DNA from: an uncultured Bradyrhizobium sp.
Lineage (GTDB): Bacteria > Pseudomonadota > Alphaproteobacteria > Rhizobiales > Xanthobacteraceae
NCBI RefSeq assembly: GCF_936928535.1
Contig: NZ_CAKZHY010000098.1
Location: 124,001 to 188,000 of the forward strand
DNA length: 64,000 nucleotides
Reading direction: 5' to 3'
In this document: positions 26,142 through 33,680 of the stretch, one piece after another
How the letters are laid out: every line of letters begins with the position of its first letter
Numbering within the stretch: the first letter of the stretch is position 1
Notes under the pieces: generated by a model
Told to the model about the DNA's origin: nothing
The model's input: only the letters and a program-made list of their open reading frames with translations
The model's database searches: none
Position numbers and translations under genes: made by a program

Positions 26142-26417
26142 ATGAAAATCATGACTGTCGCCTGTGCGCTCGGAGCGGCGCTGGTGTTGCTGGGGTCATC
26201 GGGTGCGGAGGCGAGGGCGCGGAAAGCCGTCGTCGTGCGCGCGCCCCAGGAGAGGCTGATCGTCACGGCGCCCGTGCTCCGGCCGACGCCGTGGGACTAC
26301 AACGTCGTTCCGCGCTATCGCTATCGGCCCGAGGACGACCGCGTCGATCCCTACGGCCCGCCGTTCGTGCCGTCCTATATTCGCTACGAGGGATGGCGCT
26401 GGCCGTATTGGTGGTAG
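26142..26417 (+). CDS. Small exported aromatic-rich protein
   Basis: A 91-residue protein from ATG 26142 with AAGGAG upstream. The signal peptide (VACALGAALVLLGSSGAEA) precedes a basic chain rich in Tyr/Pro/Arg/Trp, ending PSYIRYEGWRWPYWW. This type of Tyr/Trp/Pro tail is common in rhizobial envelope proteins of unknown role. Palindromic repeat copy 3 follows the stop. Confidence 0.7.
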   Translation: MKIMTVACALGAALVLLGSSGAEARARKAVVVRAPQERLIVTAPVLRPTPWDYNVVPRYRYRPEDDRVDPYGPPFVPSYIRYEGWRWPYWW

Positions 26418-26438
26418 TGCCGGGCAGTTCGCAGCTCT

Positions 26439-26533
26439 CGTAGGGTGGGCAAAAAGCCACAGCGTGCCCACGCATTTTTCGTGACCGAGAGAGGTGGTGG
26501 GCACGGCGCAAGTGCGCCTTTGCCCACCCTACG
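26439..26533. repeat. Intergenic palindromic repeat, copy 3
   Basis: The third member of the family seen at 24699 and 25695. The ends CGTAGGGTGGGCAAA and TTTGCCCACCCTACG are complementary and the inner blocks are conserved, with small length changes after GGGCAAA. It starts 22 bases beyond the stop of the gene at 26142. Confidence 0.9.
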
Positions 26534-26662
26534 GCACCGGCGATTGACGGGCCGTTTGGCGCCATTAACCTGGGTTTCGGCTCCGCGTTCCCCCGGCCTT
26601 GCCTGGGATTTCCCGCCTCTATAGCTTGCGTTGCGGGAAGTTCCGGGAATGGATCGGCTGAA

Positions 26663-27622
26663 ATGACCGTGGTTGAGAGTGTGGTTGCCGAGGCGGGCGC
26701 TCAGCCGAAGATGCCGCCCGGCGTGCTGGTCGAAGGCCCCGTGGTCGACGCCAAATTTCGCGATTCCTACATCTCATTCTCGATGATGATCGCAGGCTCG
26801 ATCGGGGCGCTGATCTGGGCCTTCACGCAAGGTCTTGGCCGCGTCGAGATCTCGGTGTTTGCAGGCATGTTCGCGCTGACCACAGTCGGGATCGGCTTCA
26901 TGCATCGCTACTTCGTGCACCGCAGCTTTCGCGCCGGTCCTGTGATGCGGACCATCTTCGCGGCGATCGCGACGCTGGCGCTGCAGGGCTCGATCCTCAA
27001 ATGGGTGAGCAACCACCGGCGGCACCATCTGCACTCCGACAAGCCCGGCGACGTCCACAGCCCTTACTATGACGGCTTCGGCCATCGCATCGAAGGCTTT
27101 GCCAAGGGTATGGGGCACGCGCAGGGCGGCTGGGTGTGGGACCAGGCCACGACCGATGCCGAATATTATGCGAGGGACATCCTGGCCGACCCGATCGCGA
27201 TGTTCTTCACCCGGACGCGCTGGTACTGGTACGCGCTGTCGGCGCTGATCATTCCTGCTGCGATCGGTTACGCCTTCGGCGGCGTGCACACCATGATCGG
27301 CTGCGTGCTGTTCTCCGGCCTGTTCCGCAGCTACATGATGACGATGGCGACCTCGCTGGTGAACTCGGTCTGCCACAGCGACGGCCGCTGGGGCTATCGC
27401 CGCTACCGGCTCGACGACGGCACCACCAACGAGCTGGTCACCACCTTCATCACCTTCGGTGAAGGCCTGCACAACAACCATCACCGCTTCCCGCGCGATG
27501 CCTATCTCTCACACGCCTGGTACGAGATCGACATCAACGGCCTGATCATTTTGGGGCTGGGGAAGCTCGGGCTGGTGCATGATATCTTCATTCACCCGGA
27601 AAATGAGCGCGGGCGGGATTGA
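26663..27622 (+). CDS. Membrane fatty acid (acyl-CoA) desaturase
   Basis: A 319-residue integral membrane protein with the three histidine boxes of the di-iron desaturases: HRYFVH (residues 81-86), HRRHH (118-122) and HNNHH near residue 277. Hydrophobic helices flank them (SMMIAGSIGALIWAF, IFAAIATLALQGSIL, LSALIIPAAIGYAF). It would introduce a double bond, probably delta-9, into acyl chains, controlling membrane fluidity. An RPE-like hairpin follows. Confidence 0.93.
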   Translation: MTVVESVVAEAGAQPKMPPGVLVEGPVVDAKFRDSYISFSMMIAGSIGALIWAFTQGLGRVEISVFAGMFALTTVGIGFMHRYFVHRSFRAGPVMRTIFAAIATLALQGSILKWVSNHRRHHLHSDKPGDVHSPYYDGFGHRIEGFAKGMGHAQGGWVWDQATTDAEYYARDILADPIAMFFTRTRWYWYALSALIIPAAIGYAFGGVHTMIGCVLFSGLFRSYMMTMATSLVNSVCHSDGRWGYRRYRLDDGTTNELVTTFITFGEGLHNNHHRFPRDAYLSHAWYEIDINGLIILGLGKLGLVHDIFIHPENERGRD

Positions 27623-27699
27623 GGCGGCGCTAGGTCGACGCCGCCCGGCGGGGCGGGGCTGTCGCATGCGGATTTGGCGAAGATTGTCGGTGGCTTGCT

Positions 27700-27873
27700 C
27701 GGCCTCTCCCGCTTGCGGGAGAGGCCGACGCGCTGCGGGCGATGCGAAGCATTGTCCCGCGAGCGGCGGGTGAGGGTTCTTTCCTCTGGGGGAGTGTAAA
27801 CGGCCGATGGGTTTCGCCATGCTCAACCCATCCCGCAGACCGTGCGGGATGGTCGAGCGAAGCGAAACCCATC
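27700..27873. repeat. Two adjacent palindromic intergenic repeats
   Basis: The first hairpin, 27700-27727, has perfect arms CGGCCTCTCCCGC and GCGGGAGAGGCCG and could end transcription of the desaturase gene. The second, 27806-27873, has complementary ends GATGGGTTTCGC and GCGAAACCCATC around an inner CCCATCCCGCA/TGCGGGATGG hairpin. Between them lies GCGGCGGGTGAGGGTTC, typical of dispersed Bradyrhizobium repeats. No gene lies between 27623 and 27900. Confidence 0.75.
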
Positions 27874-27900
27874 AGTCCTTCCGGATAAGCGGGATCGCGC

Positions 27901-29100
27901 TCAGACGATGAAGTCGGTTTGATGCAGAGCCGCCGTGTGGACACCGTCCAGCGTGATGGAATCATTGGCCGAAAGATGAATCACGGCATTGCCGGCGGCA
28001 TTGTCGCTGATCAGGTGCGACAGCGCGGTCCAGTCGGCAAAGCCGTAGTCGTGCACGTTGATCAAATCGTGCTCGGTCGCGGTGCTTCCCATCGCCTTGT
28101 TGCCCTGATTGAAGTCGTTGACCGTGTCGTTGCCGGATCCTTTGTTGAAGACGAAAGTGTCGTTGTTTCCTCCGCCCCACATCTGGTCGTCGCCGGCTCC
28201 ACCGTTCAGCTTATCCATGCCGCCGGTGATCGAGTCGGGTGATGCGGGTTTGTAGGTCTGCGCATCGCCATACATGAAGTCCCGGCCGGTGCCGCCGTTG
28301 AGGATGTCGTTGCCGCCCTGGGAATGCCCCGACATGATCGGCGCATCGCCATACATCGTCGAGTTTGAATCCGTGTACTGGCCTTCGATCTTGGCGGTCA
28401 GGACGTCGTCGCCGCCTCGGGCGAAATCCATCAGGGACGTCGACGAATCTCCCGACATCGATGCACCGGATATCGGGCTGCCGCCCAGCGTCGCGGTCAG
28501 ATTGTCGTTACCCCCTTGCGCGAGGCCGCGCAGGGCACCGATGGCGTCGCCGCTGAGGGTCGCCATGCCGTCGCTGGTGGTCGCGCCGACATTGATCGTG
28601 TCGTTGCCGCCATGCGCGGTATCGATCATGGAACCGCCGGCATCGCCTGCAAACAAATTGGGGCCATCGCGCCACCCGATCGAGCCTGTAATGATGTCGT
28701 TGCCGCCGTGCGAATTGCCCGACATGTCGCCCGCGACGTCGCCGAAGGCCGAGACAGGGGTGTAGAGCGTGCGATCGGCCTCCACGACGATGGTGTCGTT
28801 GCCGCCGGTGGCGTTGTCGATCATCGATTGGGCGTCGCCGACCACGACGGCGGCGTTCCAGCCGTAGTTGAAATTGACCGTAAGCGTGTCGTTGCCGCCG
28901 TGGGACAGGCCATGCAGCACCGTGGTGTCGTCACCGAAGATCGTGACCTTGGCTTCGGGCTGATCGAGGTTCGCCGTGACAGTGTCGTTGCCGCCCCAGG
29001 CGTCCGTGAGGGTCGGGAAATCAGGATCCCCGTTGATGGTCTCGACCTGGCCAAACTGGTCGAGGGTGACGTCGATGGTGTCGTTCGGCAGATGCTGCAT
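27901..29100 (-). CDS. RTX-like calcium-binding repeat protein
   Basis: A 399-residue acidic, cysteine-free protein. It is built from about eight degenerate units of roughly 40 residues with the core GDxxxxMxxxxxGGNDTI (for example GDAQSMIDNATGGNDTIVV and GDAGGSMIDTAHGGNDTINV). It ends in a classical RTX block (LNGGAGDDQMWGGGNNDTFVF) and the M10-like C-terminal domain seen in type I secretion substrates. There is no Sec signal. It was probably exported by a type I system encoded elsewhere and folds on binding calcium outside the cell. No transporter genes lie beside it. Confidence 0.8.
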   Translation of the reverse strand: MQHLPNDTIDVTLDQFGQVETINGDPDFPTLTDAWGGNDTVTANLDQPEAKVTIFGDDTTVLHGLSHGGNDTLTVNFNYGWNAAVVVGDAQSMIDNATGGNDTIVVEADRTLYTPVSAFGDVAGDMSGNSHGGNDIITGSIGWRDGPNLFAGDAGGSMIDTAHGGNDTINVGATTSDGMATLSGDAIGALRGLAQGGNDNLTATLGGSPISGASMSGDSSTSLMDFARGGDDVLTAKIEGQYTDSNSTMYGDAPIMSGHSQGGNDILNGGTGRDFMYGDAQTYKPASPDSITGGMDKLNGGAGDDQMWGGGNNDTFVFNKGSGNDTVNDFNQGNKAMGSTATEHDLINVHDYGFADWTALSHLISDNAAGNAVIHLSANDSITLDGVHTAALHQTDFIV

Positions 29101-29311
29101 GGCATAACTCCCATTTCCATTGTCGGAAGCGGGCCTTGCGTCTGCGTATTTTCTTGCAAGATGCGTTGTTGACCACGCTTCGCAGGTGGCAGCCTACCCC
29201 TGGTAGATGGCGGAGATTTGCAGGAATTCGGGAGAGAATTTGATTTGCGTGCGTGGAACTGCGGCGACGATCGTGGAGATCATCTCCGCAGGCCGTGTGT
29301 TCCGCGAATGA

Positions 29312-29370
29312 TTGGGCGGGTTAGCCCCGCGCAGATGCGCTTCACGCATCTGCAGGACCCACCCTACGAG
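29312..29370. repeat. Short palindromic intergenic repeat
   Basis: The segment contains GGGCGGGTTAG, then the hairpin CAGATGCGCTTCACGCATCTG, then CCCACCCTACGAGCT. It belongs to the general family of GTGGGTTA/CCCACCCTACG repeats and sits downstream of the convergent ParB-like gene. No other feature was seen between 29101 and 29383. Confidence 0.6.
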
Positions 29371-29383
29371 CTGGAGCCCGACA

Positions 29384-29899
29384 TCAATAGCGGCCGCCGC
29401 TGCCCTTCTGTTGCGTGATCCAGGCCGACAATGATTTCGGCGCCGCTTTCGCAGTCCGGCCAGGAGATGCCTTCGGATTGTCGCGGACGCCTTTCGCCGG
29501 ACGGGTGCGCGGCGCTTCCGTTGCGCTGGCGCGGTTCAAGGCCGCCGTCGATGCCTCTGCGGCTTCCTTCTCGAGGCGCAACTGTTTCAATCGCGCCATC
29601 TTGAGGCGCTCAGCCTCGACTTCGGGACGTTCGGCGAGCTGCGGCTTGTGTTGAGCAAGCTCGGCCGTAACAAGGACACCGAGAATGGTCGCCTCGCCGA
29701 GCGCCTTGCAGGCCTCTAACCGATGCAGCCCCTCGACCAGAACGAGGCGGTCTCCGTCGCGCCTGATGGAAATGGGCTCCTGTTGTCCGATGTCCAGCAT
29801 ACTTTCCGCGATCTCCCCGACGGTCTCGGGCCTGATGGCCTTCTTCTGCTTCGTGGGAACGAAGATCTTCTCGATCGGGAAGCTTTCCGGTTTGGGCAT
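29384..29899 (-). CDS. ParB/sulfiredoxin-fold domain protein
   Basis: A 171-residue protein. The N-terminal 90 residues are a ParB N-domain: IEKIFVPTKQKKAIRPETVG, SMLDIGQQEPISIRRDGDR and the nucleotide-site motif LVEGLHRLEACKALG (GxxRxxA type). A helical basic region (ERLKMARLKQLRLEKEAAEA) and a Lys/Arg/Pro tail follow. The HTH and dimerisation domain of chromosomal ParB are absent and no parA is adjacent, so it is not the segregation ParB. It may be a CTPase switch or DNA-binding accessory protein. Confidence 0.8.
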   Translation of the reverse strand: MPKPESFPIEKIFVPTKQKKAIRPETVGEIAESMLDIGQQEPISIRRDGDRLVLVEGLHRLEACKALGEATILGVLVTAELAQHKPQLAERPEVEAERLKMARLKQLRLEKEAAEASTAALNRASATEAPRTRPAKGVRDNPKASPGRTAKAAPKSLSAWITQQKGSGGRY

Positions 29900-30067
29900 A
29901 AGTTTACTCCGCTTCTACCGGGGCCGTCGGAACCATCTCGGTGGGAGCGGGAGTTTAGGAGGGAAGGGCTCGACTGCAAAGGCAAATTCGAAAGGACGTA
30001 CGGCGGGGCGCGCGTTCCGCGAGCACGGCGTCATATTCCCCGCAAATCGGGCGCCGCTTAATGGTTG

Positions 30068-32299
30068 CTACGGGCTCGGAAGCCGGGTGCGCAGCAGGTT
30101 CACCAATTCGACGATCTTGAATGGCTTGGTCAGGATGTGGTCGAATCCCATGCGCTTCATGTTGCTCATGTTGGCTGGCATGGCATCCGCAGTCAGCGCG
30201 ACAACAGGAATGTGCGCGGTGGAAGGATCTTCGCGCAGGCTCTGCAGGACGTCGAATCCCTTGCCGTCGGACAGGTGAATGTCAGTGATGACGAGATCGG
30301 GCTTTACAGATCGCGCAATGGCGATCCCGTCCTTGACGGTCTGCGCATCGAGCAAGCGGATGCCTCCCGCAGTTTCGACGACGCCACGCATCAATTCGAG
30401 ATTCGGGATCTTGTCCTCGATATAGAGAACCGTATTCCGCGCAAGTGGGGTCGTGGCGGGCAATGGCGTCGCAATTTTCGCTGACGTCGCCGCGGTCTCT
30501 TCGGCGGCCGGCAGGTCGACCCAGAATTCGGTGCCCACTCCTTCGGTGCTGGCGAAGTCGATGCGGCCGTTCATGGCCAGCACCAGCCGGCGGCTGAGGG
30601 CAAGACCGATGCCGGTCCCCTCGACCTGGGTGAGCTCGGCGCCGAGGCGATTGAACGGCTGGAATATCTGGTCGCGAAGCGCGTCAGGGATGCCCGGTCC
30701 GGTATCGCGGACGATGAAGCGGACCATGCTGCCGACCGGGATCGCCGAAAGCTGAACCCAGCCGCCCGGGACGTTGTACTTGATGGCGTTGCTTCCGAGA
30801 TTGAGCAGGATCTGGATCAGACGGGTCCGATCGGCGGTGACGAGCGGAAGGTTTGCCGAGGTGTCCACCGTGAAGACAATGCCGCTCTTGCGGGCCTGGA
30901 GCTCCAGCGTGCGGCTCGCTTCGGTCATGATCTCCAGGCAATCGAGCGTCTCGAGGTCGAGCTTGACGTGTCCGCTCTCGAGGCGGGCCATGTCCAATAC
31001 ATCATTGATGACATGTTCGAGGTGCTCGCTCGCCGTCATGATGTTCTCCGTGTAACGAATCCGGCGATCGCGCCCGAGCGCGTCTCCCGCCCCGTGCAGC
31101 AATTGCGCGAAGCCGGAGATGGCGCCGAGCGGCGTTCGCAACTCGTGGCTCATCGACGCCAGAAAATCCGACTTCGCCCGATTGGCTTGTTCAGCCACCT
31201 GCTTTGCGACCAGCGCCTCGCGCGTCTCCGCTTCTCTCTGGACGCGCTCGCGCTCGCGCAGCGCAATCAGCTGCGAGGCCCTGACTAGCGCCTGGCCGAC
31301 CTCGTCGATCTCGGTGATGTCGGTGACTGAAATAGAGGGCTGTCCCGGTGACCCCAGTGCGAGGGCCGGGCGGCTGAGCTTTCGGATCGAACGGCTGATG
31401 CGGGCACCGAACATCGCGGCCGCGAGGCAGCCCAGCGCTAGCAGCGTAACGGCCGTTGCTGCGTTGAACGCGATCGACTGCCGGGCGTTCGCGGTCAGAT
31501 CGGCGAGCGGAATGCCCATGCCGACCGTCCAGCCGGAGCGGGGGGAGCGGCTGAAGCTGCTGAAAATCGGGATGCCTTCGACCGTCGTTGTTTCGATGCT
31601 GCCCTCAGTGACCTCCGAGAAGCGTCGGACAAACTCCGCCGCGCCCTTCTTGCCGACGAACTGATCCGGGGCATGCGTGCGCGCCACGATGGTGCCGGTG
31701 CCGTCGAAGATCGCGGCGACCCAGCTTGGCGGAATGTTCTGCCTGCGCAGAATCTCGCTCAGGCGATCGGGCGTGATGCCCATGGCCAGCGTGTAGATGA
31801 TCTTGCCGTCGGCGAGCACCGGAACCTCGACCACGAACAGCCAACTATCGGCAACCGGACCGTGAAAGAGATCGGAAATGACGGGTTTGCCTGTTTCCAG
31901 AATCCGCCGCACCACGTCGGGCTGTCCATGCCGGGGCAGGGCAGCGCCGAACGGCCGCAGCGTATTGAGGACCTGCTGCGTCGCGGGATCGGTGAGGACG
32001 ATGTTGCTGCCGGTCAGGACCGTCAGCGCCTCGCGCGCCTGCCCGTAGAAGCCCTCGAGATTGCCGGAGGAGAGGTGAGGCGATGTTGCGAGCGCCTGCA
32101 GCGCGGATTGCACGCCGTACAACTCGGCGTCGACGGCCTGGATCAGCGCGCGGGCGGTTGCGATCGTGCTCTGACCGACAAAGGCGGTATTCTGCCGGTA
32201 GGAATGCACGATCAGAAAACCCGCCGCCAGCGTCACCGGCAGAACGCAGGCGATGACCAGGCAGATCAGCCAGAAGCGTATGGTCCTGTGATGCCACAT
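30068..32299 (-). CDS. Membrane hybrid histidine kinase with periplasmic dCache sensor and receiver
   Basis: A 743-residue protein. TM1 (residues 10-30, WLICLVIACVLPVTLAAGFLI) is followed by a large periplasmic region (about 31-285) with two PAS-like folds of dCache type, then TM2 (AATAVTLLALGCLAAAMFGA), a HAMP-like linker and coiled coil. HisKA has MSHELRTP, His near residue 385; HATPase_c has NLGSNAIKYN, DTGPGIP and GTGIGLALS. The C-terminal receiver has phospho-Asp in LVITDIHLSDG near residue 669. It senses an external ligand. No separate response regulator gene is adjacent. Confidence 0.92.
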   Translation of the reverse strand: MWHHRTIRFWLICLVIACVLPVTLAAGFLIVHSYRQNTAFVGQSTIATARALIQAVDAELYGVQSALQALATSPHLSSGNLEGFYGQAREALTVLTGSNIVLTDPATQQVLNTLRPFGAALPRHGQPDVVRRILETGKPVISDLFHGPVADSWLFVVEVPVLADGKIIYTLAMGITPDRLSEILRRQNIPPSWVAAIFDGTGTIVARTHAPDQFVGKKGAAEFVRRFSEVTEGSIETTTVEGIPIFSSFSRSPRSGWTVGMGIPLADLTANARQSIAFNAATAVTLLALGCLAAAMFGARISRSIRKLSRPALALGSPGQPSISVTDITEIDEVGQALVRASQLIALRERERVQREAETREALVAKQVAEQANRAKSDFLASMSHELRTPLGAISGFAQLLHGAGDALGRDRRIRYTENIMTASEHLEHVINDVLDMARLESGHVKLDLETLDCLEIMTEASRTLELQARKSGIVFTVDTSANLPLVTADRTRLIQILLNLGSNAIKYNVPGGWVQLSAIPVGSMVRFIVRDTGPGIPDALRDQIFQPFNRLGAELTQVEGTGIGLALSRRLVLAMNGRIDFASTEGVGTEFWVDLPAAEETAATSAKIATPLPATTPLARNTVLYIEDKIPNLELMRGVVETAGGIRLLDAQTVKDGIAIARSVKPDLVITDIHLSDGKGFDVLQSLREDPSTAHIPVVALTADAMPANMSNMKRMGFDHILTKPFKIVELVNLLRTRLPSP

Positions 32300-32922
32300 G
32301 ACGCTCTCGCGCGGGCCCGCAACGATGCAAATTCGTCGCGCGCCGGTGGTCCCCTGTGGGCGCTTCGGCCGTCGCTGACGGCCGAGACAAAGGTGGTCAT
32401 GACCGGGATTAGGTCAGGGGGACTTGATCCAGCGCAAGATAATTCTGGTCGGGGGGAAAGTGCTACTGGGGGCGCAAAAGGCCGAGCGCGGCAATCAATG
32501 GGAAGCGGTCGCGCGTCGTACAACTGGAGCTATAGAATCTGCCGCTACGGTCACAGTGCATTCAATCGACATGGTCATGAAGAAAAGTCGGTCGGCAATT
32601 GTGAATGACGCCACAGACGGCGGCCGTCCAGTCTGCTTATCTGCCGCCAACAGGCCTCTCATGCGCGCGTTTGGCATTGCGCATCGAGCGCCATCGCATT
32701 TCAAGATCTTTGGGTGATCACTATGGCCGTTTTTCATCGCACCGCCATGCTTTGCAGCTGGTTCATCGAGTCCACCATGAGCGGGTGTACCGAGAGATTT
32801 CGCGTGCGCTGAACAGGGCGCACAGAGAATTTCCGGAAGGCCCCGCCGGTGACGGGGCTTTTTCATGTTTGCAATCTGCCCATTCCCATCAGGCGGAGCC
32901 TTCGCGAGAAGGAGGCACGGTC
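32300..32922. other. Intergenic region with possible small RNA
   Basis: No convincing protein gene is found in these 623 bases. A hairpin at 32804-32823 (GTGCGC, GCGCAC) followed by a terminator hairpin at 32840-32863 (GCCCCG, CGGGGC, then TTTTT) reads on the plus strand and could be the 3' end of a small RNA or of an undetected transcript. The remainder shows nothing recognisable. Confidence 0.4.
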
Positions 32923-33126
32923 ATGTGGGATTATTTTGGACCCGATTTCGCTTTCGACGTGGTGAAAGGAGTGGTCGCCGGAGTGGCCTCTTTGGCATTC
33001 CAGGTCGTCGCGCCGCGGACGTATCGTGCCGCAAAGCAGTTTCGTGCGCGCTGGGTTGCGAAGCGGGCGGCGCGGCGGGCTGCACGACAAGCGCGTCGAA
33101 ATGTGGTGACGAATGATGAGCAATGA
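32923..33126 (+). CDS. Small basic membrane-associated protein
   Basis: A 67-residue protein from ATG 32923 with GAAGGAGG upstream. MWDYFGPDFAFDVVKGVVAGVASLAFQVV is amphipathic/hydrophobic, and the second half is very basic (FRARWVAKRAARRAARQARR). It might sit on the inner face of the membrane or bind nucleic acid. The frame open from 32605 is not supported further upstream. Function unknown. Confidence 0.65.
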   Translation: MWDYFGPDFAFDVVKGVVAGVASLAFQVVAPRTYRAAKQFRARWVAKRAARRAARQARRNVVTNDEQ

Positions 33127-33146
33127 AAAGCGAGTAGCCCGGATGG

Positions 33147-33245
33147 AGCGCGTAGAGTGGGTTAGCCGAAGGCGTAACCCACCAACTTTGATCCGCTCTG
33201 AAAGCGAAGAGGCGGGTTACGCTACGCTAACCCACCCTACGCGCT
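33147..33245. repeat. Long palindromic intergenic repeat
   Basis: A 99-base element with complementary ends (AGCGCGTAG and CTACGCGCT). The inner GTGGGTTAGCC...GCGTAACCCACC and GCGGGTTACGC...GCTAACCCACCC make two nested hairpins. It belongs to the same broad style as the repeats at 24.7-26.5 kb but is a different family. Confidence 0.85.
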
Positions 33246-33256
33246 GAAATAAAGAA

Positions 33257-33282
33257 GCAGAAGTCCGCGCACGGACTTCTGC
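33257..33282. terminator. Strong terminator hairpin
   Basis: The perfect 11-base arms GCAGAAGTCCG and CGGACTTCTGC enclose a CGCA loop. Reading on the minus strand the hairpin is followed by TTCTTTATTTC. It lies 9 bases beyond the stop of the small minus-strand reading frame at 33292-33381. Confidence 0.8.
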
Positions 33283-33291
33283 CCCTTATCT

Positions 33292-33381
33292 TTACATCAG
33301 AGCTTTGATGATCGCTGCGACTCCGAAGAGGCACAGCGCAACATTCACCCTGACTTCGATGATGATCTGAGGTTTTCGCAT
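33292..33381 (-). CDS. Candidate 29-residue membrane peptide
   Basis: The reading frame encodes MRKPQIIIEVRVNVALCLFG followed by VAAIIKALM: a basic start, then a hydrophobic helix. GAGGG lies 6 bases upstream of the ATG, and a perfect terminator hairpin starts 9 bases after the stop. The combination of ribosome site, short frame and terminator argues for a real small gene. No homologue is known to me. Confidence 0.5.
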   Translation of the reverse strand: MRKPQIIIEVRVNVALCLFGVAAIIKALM

Positions 33382-33680
33382 TTGAAGCCCTCGGATCACG
33401 CCGGCGCAATCCGTTAGGGTTGCGTCTCACGTCCCATCGAACGAATAAGCCGTCGTTCACAGGTGCATCGGCCCACCTCTGACGTTCTAGAACCGTCGTC
33501 GGTAGCCCCGAGCCGCCCCGAGGAGCGCCGCTGTATCTCTGGAAGCTTTGATCTACCAGACTTTAGCGACGGGTCGGGTCTCGGGATGCGACGTGTCCAT
33601 TCGAATGGCTGCTTTGCGAAGGCAGTTTCGTTTGGGGTCGCAATTCTGTGCTCCTATCTCACTTACCTCGCATCTACCCC
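33382..33680. other. Intergenic stretch downstream of nrdJ
   Basis: I see no gene here. The stretch must contain the end of the nrdJ transcript and a promoter for the small minus-strand peptide gene. No clear hairpin with a T run was spotted directly after the nrdJ stop. Confidence 0.35.

Noticed and set aside
29384..29899. Chromosomal ParB
   Set aside because: It lacks the HTH and dimerisation domains and has no parA neighbour; only the N-domain fold is shared.
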